Shown piece after piece: positions 24,300 to 36,320 of a stretch of 64,000 bases of DNA. The translations under genes and the position numbers were made by a program. The stretch is from Strigamia acuminata (Eukaryota > Arthropoda > Chilopoda > Geophilomorpha > Linotaeniidae), in the NCBI GenBank assembly GCA_949358305.1, contig OX442318.1, positions 8,232,501-8,296,500 on the forward strand. Direction: 5' to 3'. Below the pieces are notes generated by a model. That model was given only the letters and a program-made list of their open reading frames with translations, did no database searches and had not been told where the DNA came from. Every line of letters starts with the position of its first letter. The first letter of the stretch is position 1.

Positions 24300-25028
24300 C
24301 GGTCAGTGATTGGACGTTTTAGTCATGTGACCAACATTAAATCCAAACGATGAACACCGTGGCTGCCGCGTCCATAGAAATTTTTAGCATCAGCTCATCA
24401 AGTTTGTAGCTTGTTTAGCGAAAAATCAATTTCCGTTCAAGTTTCAGCGAGGAACTCCAAAAAATCAATAGGATGATGAAATGAATCCACTTTTCTAATC
24501 CTCTCATTGTTTGGTTGTTCATCCCAATAAAGCCATGCCAAGTTGAGGAGGAGAAACAAGTTCACTCGATGCCAAGAATCCTTCAGTTTATGGGTTGAAA
24601 AAGAATCAATTGGAGGCCCCTTTTTCTCTTTCACTTCTTCAAAAACAATCCAATTGCAGTGTGGACATGAGTAATCAAAATGAAATACAACTTGGCTTTC
24701 ACAAACAGCTTCAACTTCTTTAATTACTTTCTCCTCCTCAAATTCACTGTGTCAGTTGGAACAAAATTTAATTTTAAAGTGACTTTTGTTTGCTTAAAGT
24801 TGGTTGGTATGTTGGGAAAAGTTTTCAGCTTGACAAGTTCCAATTGTACAATCCATAATGGATTTTTTTAACCTTCATATTTCTTTAAAACATTTCAATT
24901 CATGTCTATGTTAAAAAAAAAAACATTCTGCTGTTTGAAATATTGGGTAAATGTGAATGACAACTCTTCCCCTTGATACTATGTATTACCATTTGCAAAC
25001 AACTACTGTTTTCATTGTTAAAACCCAC
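24300..25028. other. No recognisable gene
   Basis: Nothing structured seen. Confidence 0.4.
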
Positions 25029-25030
25029 TA

Positions 25031-25394
25031 CGGTCGAGTCTTGGTATACCGTATCGAAAGGGACCCAAGATTTTAGTTCGCTATAACGAAACTTCGTTAT
25101 ATCAAATTTTTTTAACATGGTGCTCTGCGGCGAACCAACCAAGCCATTTTCATCTATTCGTTATAAGTTATTATTTTTATTTTTATTTTGCATAAAATGG
25201 AATTTTTGGTGCATATTTTATGCGCATAAAACAAATTTTATTTTGCATAAATTGGAATTTTTGGTGCATATTTTATGCGCATAAAACAAATTTTATTTTG
25301 CATAAAATGGAATTTTTGGTGCATATTTTATGCGCATAAAACGAATTTTATTTTGCATCAATGTCCGAAGTGTAGTTATAATGAGGTTTGACCG
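25031..25394. mobile_element. 364-bp pogo-like MITE with internal array
   Basis: It starts CGGTCGAGTC and ends GGTTTGACCG. TA flanks it at 25029-25030 and 25395-25396. Internal motifs GTTCGCTATAACGAAACTTC and TTTAACATGGTGCTCTGCGG match the pair at 49.5 kb. It differs from them by an internal 55-bp tandem array. It is non-autonomous. Confidence 0.72.
25181..25354. repeat. 55-bp tandem repeat, about 3 copies
   Basis: The unit contains GCATAAAATGGAATTTTTGG and TGCATATTTTATGCGCATAA, the second being largely palindromic. Unit starts fall at 25190, 25245 and 25300, with a degenerate fourth at 25355. The array sits wholly inside the pogo-like MITE. Confidence 0.93.
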
Positions 25395-25396
25395 TA

Positions 25397-26680
25397 AACT
25401 GTGGCACAATATTTCATGATTAAGTTAAGACCAATGGAATTTTTTATTGTCACACATTCTGTCCATTGTAAAACCAATGAATCAATTGTATCATGCAATT
25501 TTGTTTGCTAAAAATCTATTTACTGTTTTAATCAACATATATAAAACTCCAAACCACAACTTTATTTTTATTGACCCAATAAGTTCCCATCCAATAATTT
25601 TCTTCTTCCATCTCTTTGCCTCCTGCACAAAACGCCTTCTATACCAAAATCAAAATTCCAATATTGAAATTCCAACTCCATCATTTCCCCAACCTCCACA
25701 ACTGTAAAACCCACATTGAAAAAAGCAGCAAAAGAAGCAAATTCTTACTACACAACTCAATTTCCATGTTTTCCCTATCATGCAGTACACAAGTCCATCT
25801 CTTTCCCAACTCTGACCTTGGTCCTTGGAGACACACTGTCCAGCATAAGCCCTCCTGCAGATTTAATCTTGTGTCAGTGTCCATTCCTTTTATACTTCAC
25901 TCAGACAAAACCGAATCCACACAAAAACTATCAAGTGGCGAGGTTTATATCATTTTTATTAAACTTGTTATCCCTTAACTTAATGATATTCAATCATTTG
26001 CAATTCTCAGAATCGAAGCGTGACCTTTAGAAAGTGTTCACATTTCCAGAAGAATCTTCAATTTCAGCGCGATTGTTATGTGAAATTGAGACGGTGCAGT
26101 ATCAAATTTTGTTTTATTTCAAACTGCAATACTGTTTGTGGAGCGCGCAATTTCGCAACTCCAACAGCGCCATTTAACGCTCGGCACCACAAATTCTAAC
26201 TCGCAATGTGCCACTTCTAATCCGGACAACATTTCAATTTCCCGCTTCACAAATTCTCTTCTTCCAACTGAGGAAGTGGCTGCTTATGATGATAGCATTA
26301 AACGCCTTTTTCTTGTGCATTTCAAACATTTCCTTCCAACTTAACTCGAGTGGAATAAACATCAAAAGATGATGTCATAAAATGGAATTCTAAACACAAC
26401 CACTAAATCTAGCGTGCGAAGAGTCTCTTTTTCTCGTCGGTTTCTTTTATGCAGTGTTTTTCCAGTCAAGATTTGTTTGCGTCTTGGCCAAAACTTGATT
26501 TTTGCTACGAAAGAGGAAATGTAAATTGTATTTTTTAAAACGGATTTTTTTTATGGAAAAACAAATTGAATTGTGAGTGGTGGACAGATATAGATTGTTA
26601 GGGGAGAACCACAGGATACTGGACGCGCACACACGATAAGAAAATAACTTCAAGACACACTTGATTTAGATTTTATAGCC
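25397..26680. other. No recognisable gene
   Basis: Several overlapping frames at 25447-26030 come from pyrimidine-rich sequence with few stops. No splice or start context supports them. Confidence 0.4.
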
Positions 26681-26710
26681 TTTATTCGGTTTGTCTAGGG
26701 GTCAGCGTTC

Positions 26711-27031
26711 CTAAAGTGCATTTCCCAATCTCTGGGCTGCTTTTCCCTGCGACCCAACAGCTGACCACATGGCCACATATCGCATGGTCAGCGAGATCGG
26801 TTTGCTTATTCCATGCCATGTTGTTAAGCACGGTCCATAGACCGTTAGGTACCAGAAGCCGTTAAGGCCTACACTCCACATAGGCTCATGGCCACAACCA
26901 AGGTTAGAACTATGGAGGACAACCAAGGACAACCAGATGGTATCAATGAAACCTGGAATTGGATCTAATTCTAGAACCATTTCATCAAATACACCGCTAC
27001 CAGTAGCCATGCTGATCTGAAGTACCGCCAT
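26711..27031 (-). CDS. Candidate 106-aa ORF, unknown
   Basis: An uninterrupted minus-strand frame starts at an ATG in good context (AAAATGGCGG). It ends 25 nt before AATAAA (26681-26686 on the minus strand). GC content is higher than its neighbours. The translation is hydrophobic and W-rich (for example GFIDTIWLSLVVLHSS). I recognise no domain. It could be a small intronless gene, a retroposed fragment or the interior of an unrecognised repeat. Confidence 0.22.
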   Translation of the reverse strand: MAVLQISMATGSGVFDEMVLELDPIPGFIDTIWLSLVVLHSSNLGCGHEPMWSVGLNGFWYLTVYGPCLTTWHGISKPISLTMRYVAMWSAVGSQGKAAQRLGNAL

Positions 27032-27324
27032 TTTTAAAATTCAATTTGCATGTGGGAAAATCTCACCAACACAGACGTGAATCGACGAGAGTTAGGGTCG
27101 ATTCTGATTGGTTGGCCGAAAGACCTTTCCTTGCATTGCGTCGCTTATTTCAACTTGGATTTGAAGCAGAAATTGGCGTCAACATCAAGCAGCTTGCATT
27201 GGGTCAGTTTTCTTATGTTGCGTCTAGTGTGAACCTACCTTTATTTCACGACCTGCACTGCACGCGTTAATGGTCAAACTGGAAGTCCTGTTAAGGGTTC
27301 TTGGGTAGATTACAAACAACTCCT

Positions 27325-27552
27325 CTATACTCAAAACCACTCCAACGTTGATCTATTTCAGCCGGTTTACGCCTAGCTGTGTACTGTGTTCTAATACGCG
27401 GAAAAGTAGTTCTCCGTCAAAGCATCACCTTTGACAATGTTGGTAATCAAGCACAATGTCTGGAGTTCGATTACAATTCTGGTGTTTTGGACTACTTTTT
27501 TGTGCCACTACACCAGTGAAATAGATCAATGTTGGGGTGGTTTTGAGTATAG
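27325..27552. mobile_element. 228-bp MITE with 36-bp inverted repeats
   Basis: CTATACTCAAAACCACTCCA, continuing to CTATTTCA at 27360, is mirrored by TGAAATAGATCAATG through GGTTTTGAGTATAG. The arms differ at only about two positions, so the element looks young. TA lies within both outer edges. No frame of interest. Confidence 0.82.
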
Positions 27553-28612
27553 CATGGAGACCCTCAGACGAGATTTGAACGTTGGATCAAGGTGACACAA
27601 TTCAAAACAACACAATTTTGATTTTTCTCCTTTATTGACTTATTACCAAATAATATGGTATCTCCCGTGATCTTAAACCCCAGTGTTATTTTTCTTGATT
27701 TGTAATTTTTTGATCTTTTTCTACATTGGCAGGAAACTAATTTTATTCGTCTACTTGTAATAATTCACGATTAAATCCATTTCTAAACAAAAACAATCAA
27801 ACCACTGAGAAACCATTATAAACCCATATTCCAACAATTCAACTAGATTCTACTTGTCACACTGCAATATAATCTACAGATATGGACGTCATATCAACCG
27901 AAATGGAGATCTATAGAACAATAAAAAAAAAATACTTTTTTGTCATCCAGCATATAATACATGTCTTTCATCTGACTTTCAATCCTGGATCTAATGTTGG
28001 AGATTTTCTACCCTCACAGCCACCAAAATCCAATGAACCACTGTAAAAGCCTACCATAAAGATTTCTTTTTACTGTGCAATAAAAGAAAAAAAATTGGGC
28101 TGACAAAGTGTGACTCATCCTTGCCTCTCTATTTCTTGGATAAAAAGCTTGGGATAAAAAGAGGATTTTCAACAAGCAATCTTTCTTCAACCAATAAACA
28201 TCCATCCTCATCAACTCATGCACAAAGGTTGCCCACACCAAATTGCCACGTTTAGATGGATGGTGGCAATTAACAGCTAACAATAACACCTTTCACCATT
28301 ATCGAGTGCCATAACAATGTGCATTGTTAACATTTAGATTAACCAACACAGCAAAAATTATTACGACCGGTTGTAATATAACCGAAAGGGAATTAGGTGC
28401 CCAAACCCGAGTGCGAAGATCGACATTCATGGATTTAAAGCAGAAAATCGCAATGATCTCAAGAGATTGCCCGGTGGGACATAAGTTTTCTTTTCTTTGT
28501 AAAGGACAGATTCCCTGGAATCAAATAACCCAGAAAAAGGAATGATGCTCCCGTAAAGCACTGCGGGACTTGCAAAGCACACATCGCTCTCGTTGGATCT
28601 TGAAAATGTAAT
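27553..28612. other. No recognisable gene
   Basis: Nothing structured seen. Confidence 0.4.
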
Positions 28613-28614
28613 AT

Positions 28615-28645
<31 letters not shown>
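28613..28645. repeat. (AAT)n microsatellite
   Basis: Slightly impure AAT/ATT trinucleotide run. Confidence 0.85.
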
Positions 28646-28808
28646 CTTGAGAGTTGATATCTTTTTTAACAAAATGATAATTTTCCATATGTATATTACA
28701 ATTTCAAACTTTCAAGTGTCATAAACACTTTCAGATGAAGCGTCCACCTCCCAAAATGTGAGTAAATGATAAAAACAATGAAAAACCAAAACTTTGAACG
28801 CATCTATA

Positions 28809-29223
28809 ATCTTGTTCGACTCAAAAGGGTGGCCTTCTCCCATTGGCCGAGCCGTATCACTGGTGTAGTAATCCAAAAATATAGACCCAAACACCAGAAA
28901 TGCTTCACAATGTACAGACATTGTAATCGATTGCCTAGATAACAATCAAAATTTCAATATTGTTTGCTTTCTAGACAAAGCAACCAATAAACAGAACAAA
29001 CACGAGTTTTACATTTATATGTGCATTAACCTTTATTTCCTAAATGGAAATAACATTTTGTAATAAAATACAATTAAAATTATATCAATTTAAATGGTCA
29101 TAATAATCTGAAAAGTTAATAAAAATAAAAACTACTTCTCCTAATGGTAGTAATACAGACTGGAGTTAGGAGTAATGCGGCTCGGCCAATGGGAGAAGGC
29201 CACCCTTTTGAGTCGAACAAGAG
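28809..29223. mobile_element. 415-bp MITE with 44-bp inverted repeats
   Basis: CTTGTTCGACTCAAAAGGGT, continuing to CCATTGGCCGAGCCG, is mirrored at 29178-29221. TATA flanks both sides (28805-28808 and 29224-29227), which may be a TA or TATA duplication. The arms are nearly perfect, suggesting a fairly recent insertion. The interior is AT-rich and non-coding. Confidence 0.85.
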
Positions 29224-29227
29224 TATA

Positions 29228-30221
29228 ATAATTTTCCAAAAACTAAAACATTTTTCCAAGTAAAATAATGATGTTCCCAAGATAAATAATGACCTAAAAA
29301 TAGGAGTAATCCAACCAGCCCATAATAAAATCCAATCAGTTCACATGTCACAGACCTAGTGAATTTCTCCTGTGCCCAGCCATCCCAAGTGTTTAAAACT
29401 CCAACCCATCTGTGTACACAGTAATCCAACACAAACCAAAAGCACCATCTCTCTTTACCCAGCTCCCCTGGTTTAATCCAACAACATTTCAATTTCCTGC
29501 TTGGTGACACTCAACATCACTTTTTCCAGCGGACAACTGGAGGGGGAATAAAAAAACATGACAGAAAACAACAAGCTCACACATTTCAGCAGCAAAACTT
29601 GTCCAAGATAAGACATTCTTTATTCCTCTCCCTAAAAAATACTTGAAAAACCACTTATCCAATCCAATTTATTTGTTGTATACACCCCACATTCCATTCA
29701 TTTGCATGGCTGCATTTAATTCTCTTTAAATTGCATTTTATAGCTTGGATCTTCAATCTTGGCAAAAACCACACACAACAGTCCATCTTCACATCATTTC
29801 CTTGGTGTTTGGGAGCCATAAAATGGCAAATTTAATAGACAGAATTAATTGTATGGAAAAGCAGAAGGGGATATTAGAGAAAAGTGTATTAAAGATCAAA
29901 ATCTTGTTTAAACAAGTGGGATGGAAAAGGTTCCTAGAAATGGATATTAAAAGTGCACCGGGTGTTCAAACTGCAATATTAAAGATTTCAACAGCTGCTT
30001 ATCAAAGATAAATTCTGGCAACATGTTCCCCCACAAATAATCTCCTCATTTATTCAAACACTTAAATAACATCTAAGTCACAAAATTAATCACGCGTCTC
30101 CATTTCTAAATCGAGCAGAAACTCGAGTGCCAACGACAAATTATTTTACATCACACAGAAAAGCAAAATTTGCAGTACATTTTGGGCCTCTATTGGGCTA
30201 TCCCTCGGTGATATTTTTGTG
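29228..30221. other. No recognisable gene
   Basis: Frames at 29166-29510 (minus) and 29745-30011 (plus) are open but have no recognisable motif or splice context. Confidence 0.35.
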
Positions 30222-30224
30222 TAA

Positions 30225-30517
30225 GGGGTCGTCCATAAATTACGTAACGCAAAATTTGGGCTTTTTAGACCTCCTCCCCCCATCTGTAACAAATTCCCGA
30301 ACTCCCACCCCCTAATTACGTAACAAAACTGAAATCCCCCCCAAATTTTACAAAAATCATATAAAAATAATTATATTTTGATTATTTAAAGTTTAATTTT
30401 TTTTTTACATGGAACGTAACAAAATTTGAAACCCCCCTCTCTCTTAGTAATGACTTGTAACAAAATTTGAAACCCCCCCCCCCCCCTTGGTGCGTTACAT
30501 AATTTATGGACGGCCCC
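30225..30517. mobile_element. Rep-D copy 1: 293-bp MITE, TAA duplication
   Basis: The ends GGGGTCGTCCATAAATTACG and the inverse TAATTTATGGACGGCCCC are flanked by TAA on both sides (30222-30224 and 30518-30520). Inside, GTAACAAAATTTGAAACCCC occurs twice, the second time before a long C run. The 3-bp TAA fits PIF/Harbinger-type target choice. This end motif is, to my knowledge, a common MITE end in invertebrate genomes. Confidence 0.85.
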
Positions 30518-30520
30518 TAA

Positions 30521-30920
30521 TATATTTTATTTTCTTCTTGTGGTCCCCCCACCTTCAACTCATTTCTTAGCAAACTACACTGAAACGTCTCTAAAAGCTT
30601 CTAAGACCAACTCGCAAACATCGTAATGTCATTCTGGTCACATACACAGACGTGACCAGACTGGCCATTGGCTGGTCCACAAATGTCGTGCAGATTTCCT
30701 TTTTCTCGTGAAATCTTGCAGACTATCTGCTGATACGTAGTATACACACACGATTTCAGAGTACCTTGACATTTCCTACTAGTTTCCACAAAAAAAATAT
30801 AAATTGCAGTCTGATTTACATTTAATAGTAAATTTCGAAAGGCCACTCCGAGATCGGCGACGATTAAACAGCCATCAATTTAATGATTGTCGTTCATGAC
30901 GTTCAGACTTCGTTTGTTAC
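30521..30920. other. No recognisable feature
   Basis: Nothing structured seen. Confidence 0.4.
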
Positions 30921-30921
30921 A

Positions 30922-31140
30922 TTAACCCTTCCAACCCTGAGAAGGGTCATTTTGTAACCCCGTTTTAAAAAAATCATTATTTTTATAAAAAATAATTTTT
31001 TTTTATCTGATTTTTGCTGACTATTCCTTTGAAACATCACTAGACACTATACCACAGTTGTAAAAAAGGAAAAACCGAAATTGTAATTGCTGACAAAAAT
31101 GGCAGTTTAGAATAAGAGCCGCGGCTCTAAATCAATAAAA
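30922..31140. mobile_element. Possible one-ended piggyBac-type remnant
   Basis: TTAACCCTTCCAACCCTGAG followed by AAGGGTCATTTTGTAACCCC resembles the end of the MITE at 18340. I cannot find an opposite end with TTAA. Confidence 0.35.
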
Positions 31141-31239
31141 TACGGTATAACACTTCTAATTAATAAATATTCACCAACTTCTACCTCATTTGTGAACGCT
31201 TTAAAGACCAAATTCAATCCTTCCAATTTGACAGCTCTT

Positions 31240-31690
31240 AAATCCATCTGAGGTCAAGCCCCAAATGATCTTCCCAGTCTCCCTTAAATGGTTTACAATC
31301 CTCCTGAGCCTGAATAGTGGTGTCTTTGTTCCAACCCTTAATTCTGCTTACTTCATCCTTCAAACTTTTCCTCCTCCTAGCCAGAATCCATTACCCTCTG
31401 TTGCGCTGATAAGATAAAAATTTTTCATATTTTCTTCCACCATTTTCTCCCAAACTAATAAAGGATCCCCACCTCACACTGCTGCAGTTTCATTATCTCT
31501 AGTGTAGCTCATTCTCTCAAGAATCTTTCATCTTATTAAGAATTTCCTTCCATTCTGCTGTCACCCTTTGTTTCTTCTTCCCTTGAAAAAGGCCACTTGA
31601 AAACCCAAGTGCAAAGTGGAGAAGAGATTTATTGGAAAAATCATTAATTCATTGTTCCAATATTAAAACTACAATGAAAAATGAGTTTAT
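31240..31690 (-). pseudogene. Coding-like but frame-broken stretch
   Basis: Reading the minus strand downstream of the candidate terminal exon, protein-like segments succeed one another in different frames. They include KKQRVTAEWKEILNKMKDS, ILERMSYTRDNETAAV, GGDPLLVWEKMVEENMKNFY and CKPFKGDWEDHLGLDLRWI. The pattern suggests an old coding sequence broken by small indels, or a set of tiny exons I cannot resolve. No family is recognised. Confidence 0.2.
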
Positions 31691-33423
31691 TTGTCAACAA
31701 AAACTTTTTCCCAGCTTTCCATGACATTATTGAATGACCTCCCATTGACCTTCACCCAACATGTCATTAACAAATGGACAAAAGTGAAGTCAACTAAGGT
31801 CTTTGTTCCACAAGACAACTCTGTTAATGTGTAACATTAGAAGGGTTGGACGCCAAAGTTGGCTAAAATGGCCTCAGGGGCCCCTTTTTTGGACAGCCTC
31901 GACCATAATTTCTATGAGAAGAACTTAGAAGCAGCAGGAGCTAAATTGAAGAAACGAGCAGAGTAACTCATCAAAATGAAGCAACCACGGTGGGAACAAT
32001 ATATATTCATAATATATTTACGAAGCAATAAATACAATAATTAGGCCTACCGTATTTCTACGACCCTAACGGCATGTTTACAACGCTGCAAATTGTTGTT
32101 CGCAATCACACAAAACGCAAAAAATTAGTTGCACGCAATACTTCGCGCATAAATTGTCTAGAAAAAAGTGATTTGAAATTTTTCAATTCTGAATTCGCTT
32201 TGCTGCATTGAAACTTCGCACAACAATTAAATTTTGCAGCATTGTGAATAGACCTTTGGAAAATCATGATGTAATGCCCTTTGGCTCCGCCCACAATTAT
32301 GTGACGAGCACATGCACTAACGTAAATCCAATGGAATATTTAAGCTATATTCTAATACTTAAATAAATAAAAATAAGCCTCATCGTATCACGTCTAATCT
32401 TTATAAATAATCAACAGGCCCGAAAAAGCGATTTCTTTTTCATAATCCCCATTATTCACAGCCTTTCCAGGCTAAAGCCATTTACAAATTAGGTAAATTT
32501 CTTTCTTATCTGGATTAAGCACAACAGCTCATTTCCCTTTCCTCTGACAAACATTAAATGCAAATTTAATGTAAAGATTTATGATATAAAGAAAAACTTA
32601 CACAACATAAAAATCCATAAATATCTTCCCCAGCAGCAAAAGCTGCATTAAATCTTGAAAGCAATTTCCTTGAAGTAACAACTTCCAAGTTCCTCTCTTG
32701 ATCCACTGCGATAATCTCTCTCCCACTCACCAATTTATTAATACTAAATTTCTTCATTAAATAAAAGTGACTTTGAAAATACTTATTTTCAGCAGCAGTT
32801 TTAAAAACAAGTAATCACTTGGTGCTATCATTAAAACCACATTATTCTTTCTGTAATGACTCTCTTCATTTTGCATGGAAACAAAACTCACTCAACACTT
32901 TAATCCAACTTTATGCTTAGGGATCACCAACATGCTTAAAGCCAGGGCATAACTACAATGGCACTGGCAGACTTGAGCATAGCTCTCCTACTAAGTAAAT
33001 ATTTTGCTTTTCCTTTACTTCAATTCAAAAACCTAACAAAACAAAACATTACATAATAAAAATAAATAAACATACCTTCTTAAAGTCTTAAAGCGAAGAA
33101 CATGTTCACTCACATTAAAAGCCAATGATTTAATTTGAAATGGTCTTACCTGCAATGAAAACAAAAACATATTATTTATTCATGCACAAGGAGATCTAGA
33201 AACTGTTAAGCACTTCAATTTCAATTTTTCCAAAATTAACAGTAACTTCAATGGTTAGTGAAATTCAAACACACAACAATTTTAATTCATCAAATTTCGT
33301 CTTTAAAGTCGAGTTAAATTAATAAACTTCATTACAAATGACATGCAGTAGCACTGAGTTCAAAAGGATTCAATTTCAATTCACCAGAGTATTCCTGGCA
33401 TACTGAACAACTGCAAACTCCAT
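31687..33423 (-). CDS. Candidate four-exon gene, 128 aa, unknown
   Basis: Proposed exons on the minus strand are 33423-33385, 33150-33077, 32743-32602 and 31818-31687. All phases agree and give 128 codons plus stop. The start has good context (AAAATGG). Exon 2 follows a strong acceptor (TTTTGTTTTCATTGCAG) and ends in GTATGT. Exon 3 ends in GTAAGT. AATAAA overlaps the stop at 31686-31691. Weaker points are the first donor CTG|GTGAAT and the acceptors of exons 3 and 4. Exon 3 could instead start with its own ATG (MKKFSINK). The translation includes SGREIIAVDQERNLEVVTSR. I recognise no domain, no signal peptide and no membrane segment. Intron 3 contains the Rep-E element at 32.1 kb. Transcript data would be needed to settle the model. 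Confidence 0.3.
32060..32262. mobile_element. Rep-E element, about 200 bp
   Basis: ATGTTTACAACGCTGCAAAT on the left is mirrored by AATTTTGCAGCATTGTGAAT on the right. The interior is rich in CGC-type motifs. The target duplication is unclear. Confidence 0.55.
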
Positions 33424-33594
33424 TTTCAAAAAATGCTAAACAAGGCCTAAGAGATGCGAGATGGGACCCGGACCGGTTAGTAAGGCCACAACCCACTTCA
33501 AATACTAAAAAAATGCATTAATTAAACTTAATTTACATGTAAATGTGTAATAAACATTGGGACCCAACCAGGCCTTTGTGAACAGAGAATGTTA
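33424..33594. other. No recognisable feature
   Basis: Short unique spacer upstream of the candidate gene. It holds a possible promoter region, but no clear TATA box. Confidence 0.35.
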
Positions 33595-34225
33595 GGTCTC
33601 CCTAGACAAAAGACTAAATTTGCCAAACCCTGGAAAAGAGAGTAAATTCTGGAAGCCCTTGAGATCAAGAAGTAATTTTTCAAACCACTCTGAAGCTTGG
33701 AAAAAAAAGTCAAATTTAGGAGCCCTTAGGCAAAAGAAAGCGTATTTTAGGGGACCGCTGGGCCAAAGACTAAACAATATATTTTGGGGGCTGTTGGGCA
33801 AAGGATAAAGAGTAACTTTTGGAGCCTCTGGGCAAAAAGATAAAGAGTAACCTTTAGGGGCCTCTGGACAAAGGAAAAGAGTAACCTTTAGGTGCCTCTG
33901 GGCAAAGGAAAAGAGTAACTTTTGGGGACCTCTGGGCAAAGGATAAACAGTAACTTTTGGAAGCCTCTGGACAAAGGAAAAGAGTAACCTTTAAGAGCCT
34001 CTGGGCAAAGTATAAAGTAATCTTTAGGTGCCTCTGGGCAAAGAATAAAGAGTAACTTTTAGAAGCCTCTGGGCAAACAATAAAAAGTAACCTTTAAGAG
34101 CCTCTGAACAAAGGATACAGAGTAAATTCTGAGAGCCTTCTGGGCAAAGAACAAAGAAAAATTTGTAAGCCTCTGCGTAAAAGATAAAGAACAAATTTTG
34201 AATACCATAGGGCCAAAGAAAAAAA
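33595..34225. repeat. Degenerate minisatellite, about 34-bp unit
   Basis: CCTCTGGGCAAAGGATAAAG followed by AGTAACTTTTGG recurs about 18 times, with units of 33-35 bp and many substitutions. A 115-aa minus-strand frame at 33592-33939 reads through the array. Because the unit is not a multiple of three, the frame is a by-product rather than a repeat protein. Confidence 0.88.
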
Positions 34226-35728
34226 TTTCAAAAAGGCACAGTAGGAACCATGCTGAATCCTACAATGTTAGCAGGCCTTTTCATAGTGTGGCATGTTTAC
34301 TTTGCGGCTTCAGATTCACGTCACTAGATGTGAGCATTAATCAAAGTGCGTGAACCGAGGATAACGTGTTGATTCCTTTTGCTTCGTTGTTCTGTGCGCT
34401 GATTGGATGACAGCAATCACGTATTATGCATTGCAAGAAAAGTGCTTTCCGCCATTTTCCCTAGTGAAAATTTATAGAAATATTTTCTAAATTTTTAACG
34501 TATAGAAGTTGTTCCTGACCTAATGTACTTTCATTAAAAAAATAGTGGGAAGTAATAATGTGTATAGTTTGAAAGCAGCCAACGATTTAACAACTTTCCC
34601 ACGTGACCTTTCCTATTCACCCTCAGTGTTCCTATCCACCCCGTTTTACGGTACCTGTTGTTATCCCAGAATAATTTTAGGACCTCCTGAGCTTGGGCCT
34701 GCTACTAAGTACCAACAATAGTAGTCCTATGCATAATTCAAGCCAATCGTGGCAATAACGGCTAAAAACTGTCACGTCACGGTGTGACTAGAAAACCGGT
34801 GAACATATTGCAGCTTCCGATGCTACAATCAGGGCCATCCACTTTAAATGCGCTCCAATTGGCACTCTCGATCCAAACATCTTAAAATTCTTGAGCGTGC
34901 ACTCAGCTTTAACTATAAAGCACATTACTTGCCAGCACATGAATAAGTTTTGAGACCAATAAACCTTTATTATCAACTTGGAGCCAGCATTTCAACTATT
35001 CCTTTTCTCTTGGTCATTTCATGCGTCAAGTAATACGTATTGATCAGTGGTGTAAGTTGAGAAACAAACAGCGTACAATCAGCCAACTGTTGAAATAGAA
35101 AAAAAGCCAAAATCCAATTCTCCAGATACCTGAGCAAAGAACATCATTACTGTTACAATATTTATCAATAATATGCTCTCATTGCATACCAGCAATCAGG
35201 TTATTGGAATCCTATGAGATTTGGCTCGAAGAGCGGCATCTCTCAAGTAATTATTTCATCTATATCTTCTCCTAATGTGGACTCCGATGAGAGAATCCTT
35301 ATATCAGACATTGAGGCTAAATCAATCATCACAACAAATGTGTTTTCTTTTTTTTTATAACAATGCCATTGTTCAATAAAATTTGTCCTTCAATAAATCA
35401 GTTTATTGGAAGTTTTATGTCTTCAATCGTGTTTTTGCACTTCTCCGAGGCAGCCATTTTGTTCCCGCTTCAATGGTAAGTTCCACAATAACTCAATACT
35501 CATATGAGATGGCAACGTCTGTTGCCAGGGGAAAGTAACAAAGAATTCTAACCTAATCTAAACTGTCCTAACCCAGCCTGTGTGTGGCAATAGAGCCTTG
35601 AGTCTGAGAAAACTCTCGGATAAATGTAAGCAGAAAATGTGAAGCAGGATACTTTTAGCTGTCGATAGGCATTTTGAACCAAAGCATTTTCCCCTCTCAA
35701 TAGAGACATCCACATGAAAATATAATAT
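34226..35728. other. No recognisable gene
   Basis: Nothing structured seen. Confidence 0.4.
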
Positions 35729-36184
35729 CCATATGGTTCATATATACATTGAAATTACATTGCAATGTATTTTGAAATGCATTAAGTTTCATGACATTGC
35801 CTTTTGTATGATATTGGTTTTTTTCATTTTGTAAAATGTATTATGAGATGTGTTCCCAATATTATTATTTGTCAAATATGAATGCATTTTCAAATGCATT
35901 TTTTCAATTTTCTAGTTTTGACCGTTTTCTAAACTTACGAAACAAGTGTTAATTTTAAACCTAATCGCGAAAAAAAAAAATAAAGCTTCTCACAGATTCC
36001 TTTTTAGCTTAATTACTTCATTTTGAACCATTTTACAACACTGTAGAAAAATCGGGTTGATAACTGCCTTCAATTCTTGGTTTTGCAGCTCTAAAGTTGG
36101 ATGTTAGCTATTTTTAAATTAGTTTCTAAACTTATGAAATGTGTTATTTAATGTACAATTAATAAACTTGATTCTGCAAAATGC
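35729..36184 (+). repeat. Rep-A copy 7, with internal insert
   Basis: It starts ATATGGTTCATATATACATT and includes TTGCAATGTATTTTGAAATG and AATATGAATGCATTTTCAAA. After TTTTTTCAATTTT it is interrupted by about 200 bp of other sequence (roughly 35918-36130) and resumes at TTATTTAATGTACAATTAAT. It preserves the unoccupied target of the MITE at 2463-2886. Confidence 0.7.
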
Positions 36185-36320
36185 TAAGTATTCTTTTTTG
36201 GTTTCCAAATCGTATTACTTAAGAAAATCATGTCTGTGTCATTCCGCACTCCTAGTTAATGTTCTTTCTTGGTGATAAAATCATGTTTGCAAAATATTTA
36301 GTGGCAACCTGACAGTAACA

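Noticed and set aside
31838-31860. AGAAGGGTTGG as a partner end for the TTAA motif at 30922
   Set aside because: It lacks TTAA and its orientation and sequence do not match the expected inverse end.
33592-33939. 115-aa minus-strand frame with repeated CPEAPK motifs
   Set aside because: It lies entirely in a 34-bp minisatellite. The unit is not a multiple of three, and no start or splice context supports a gene.
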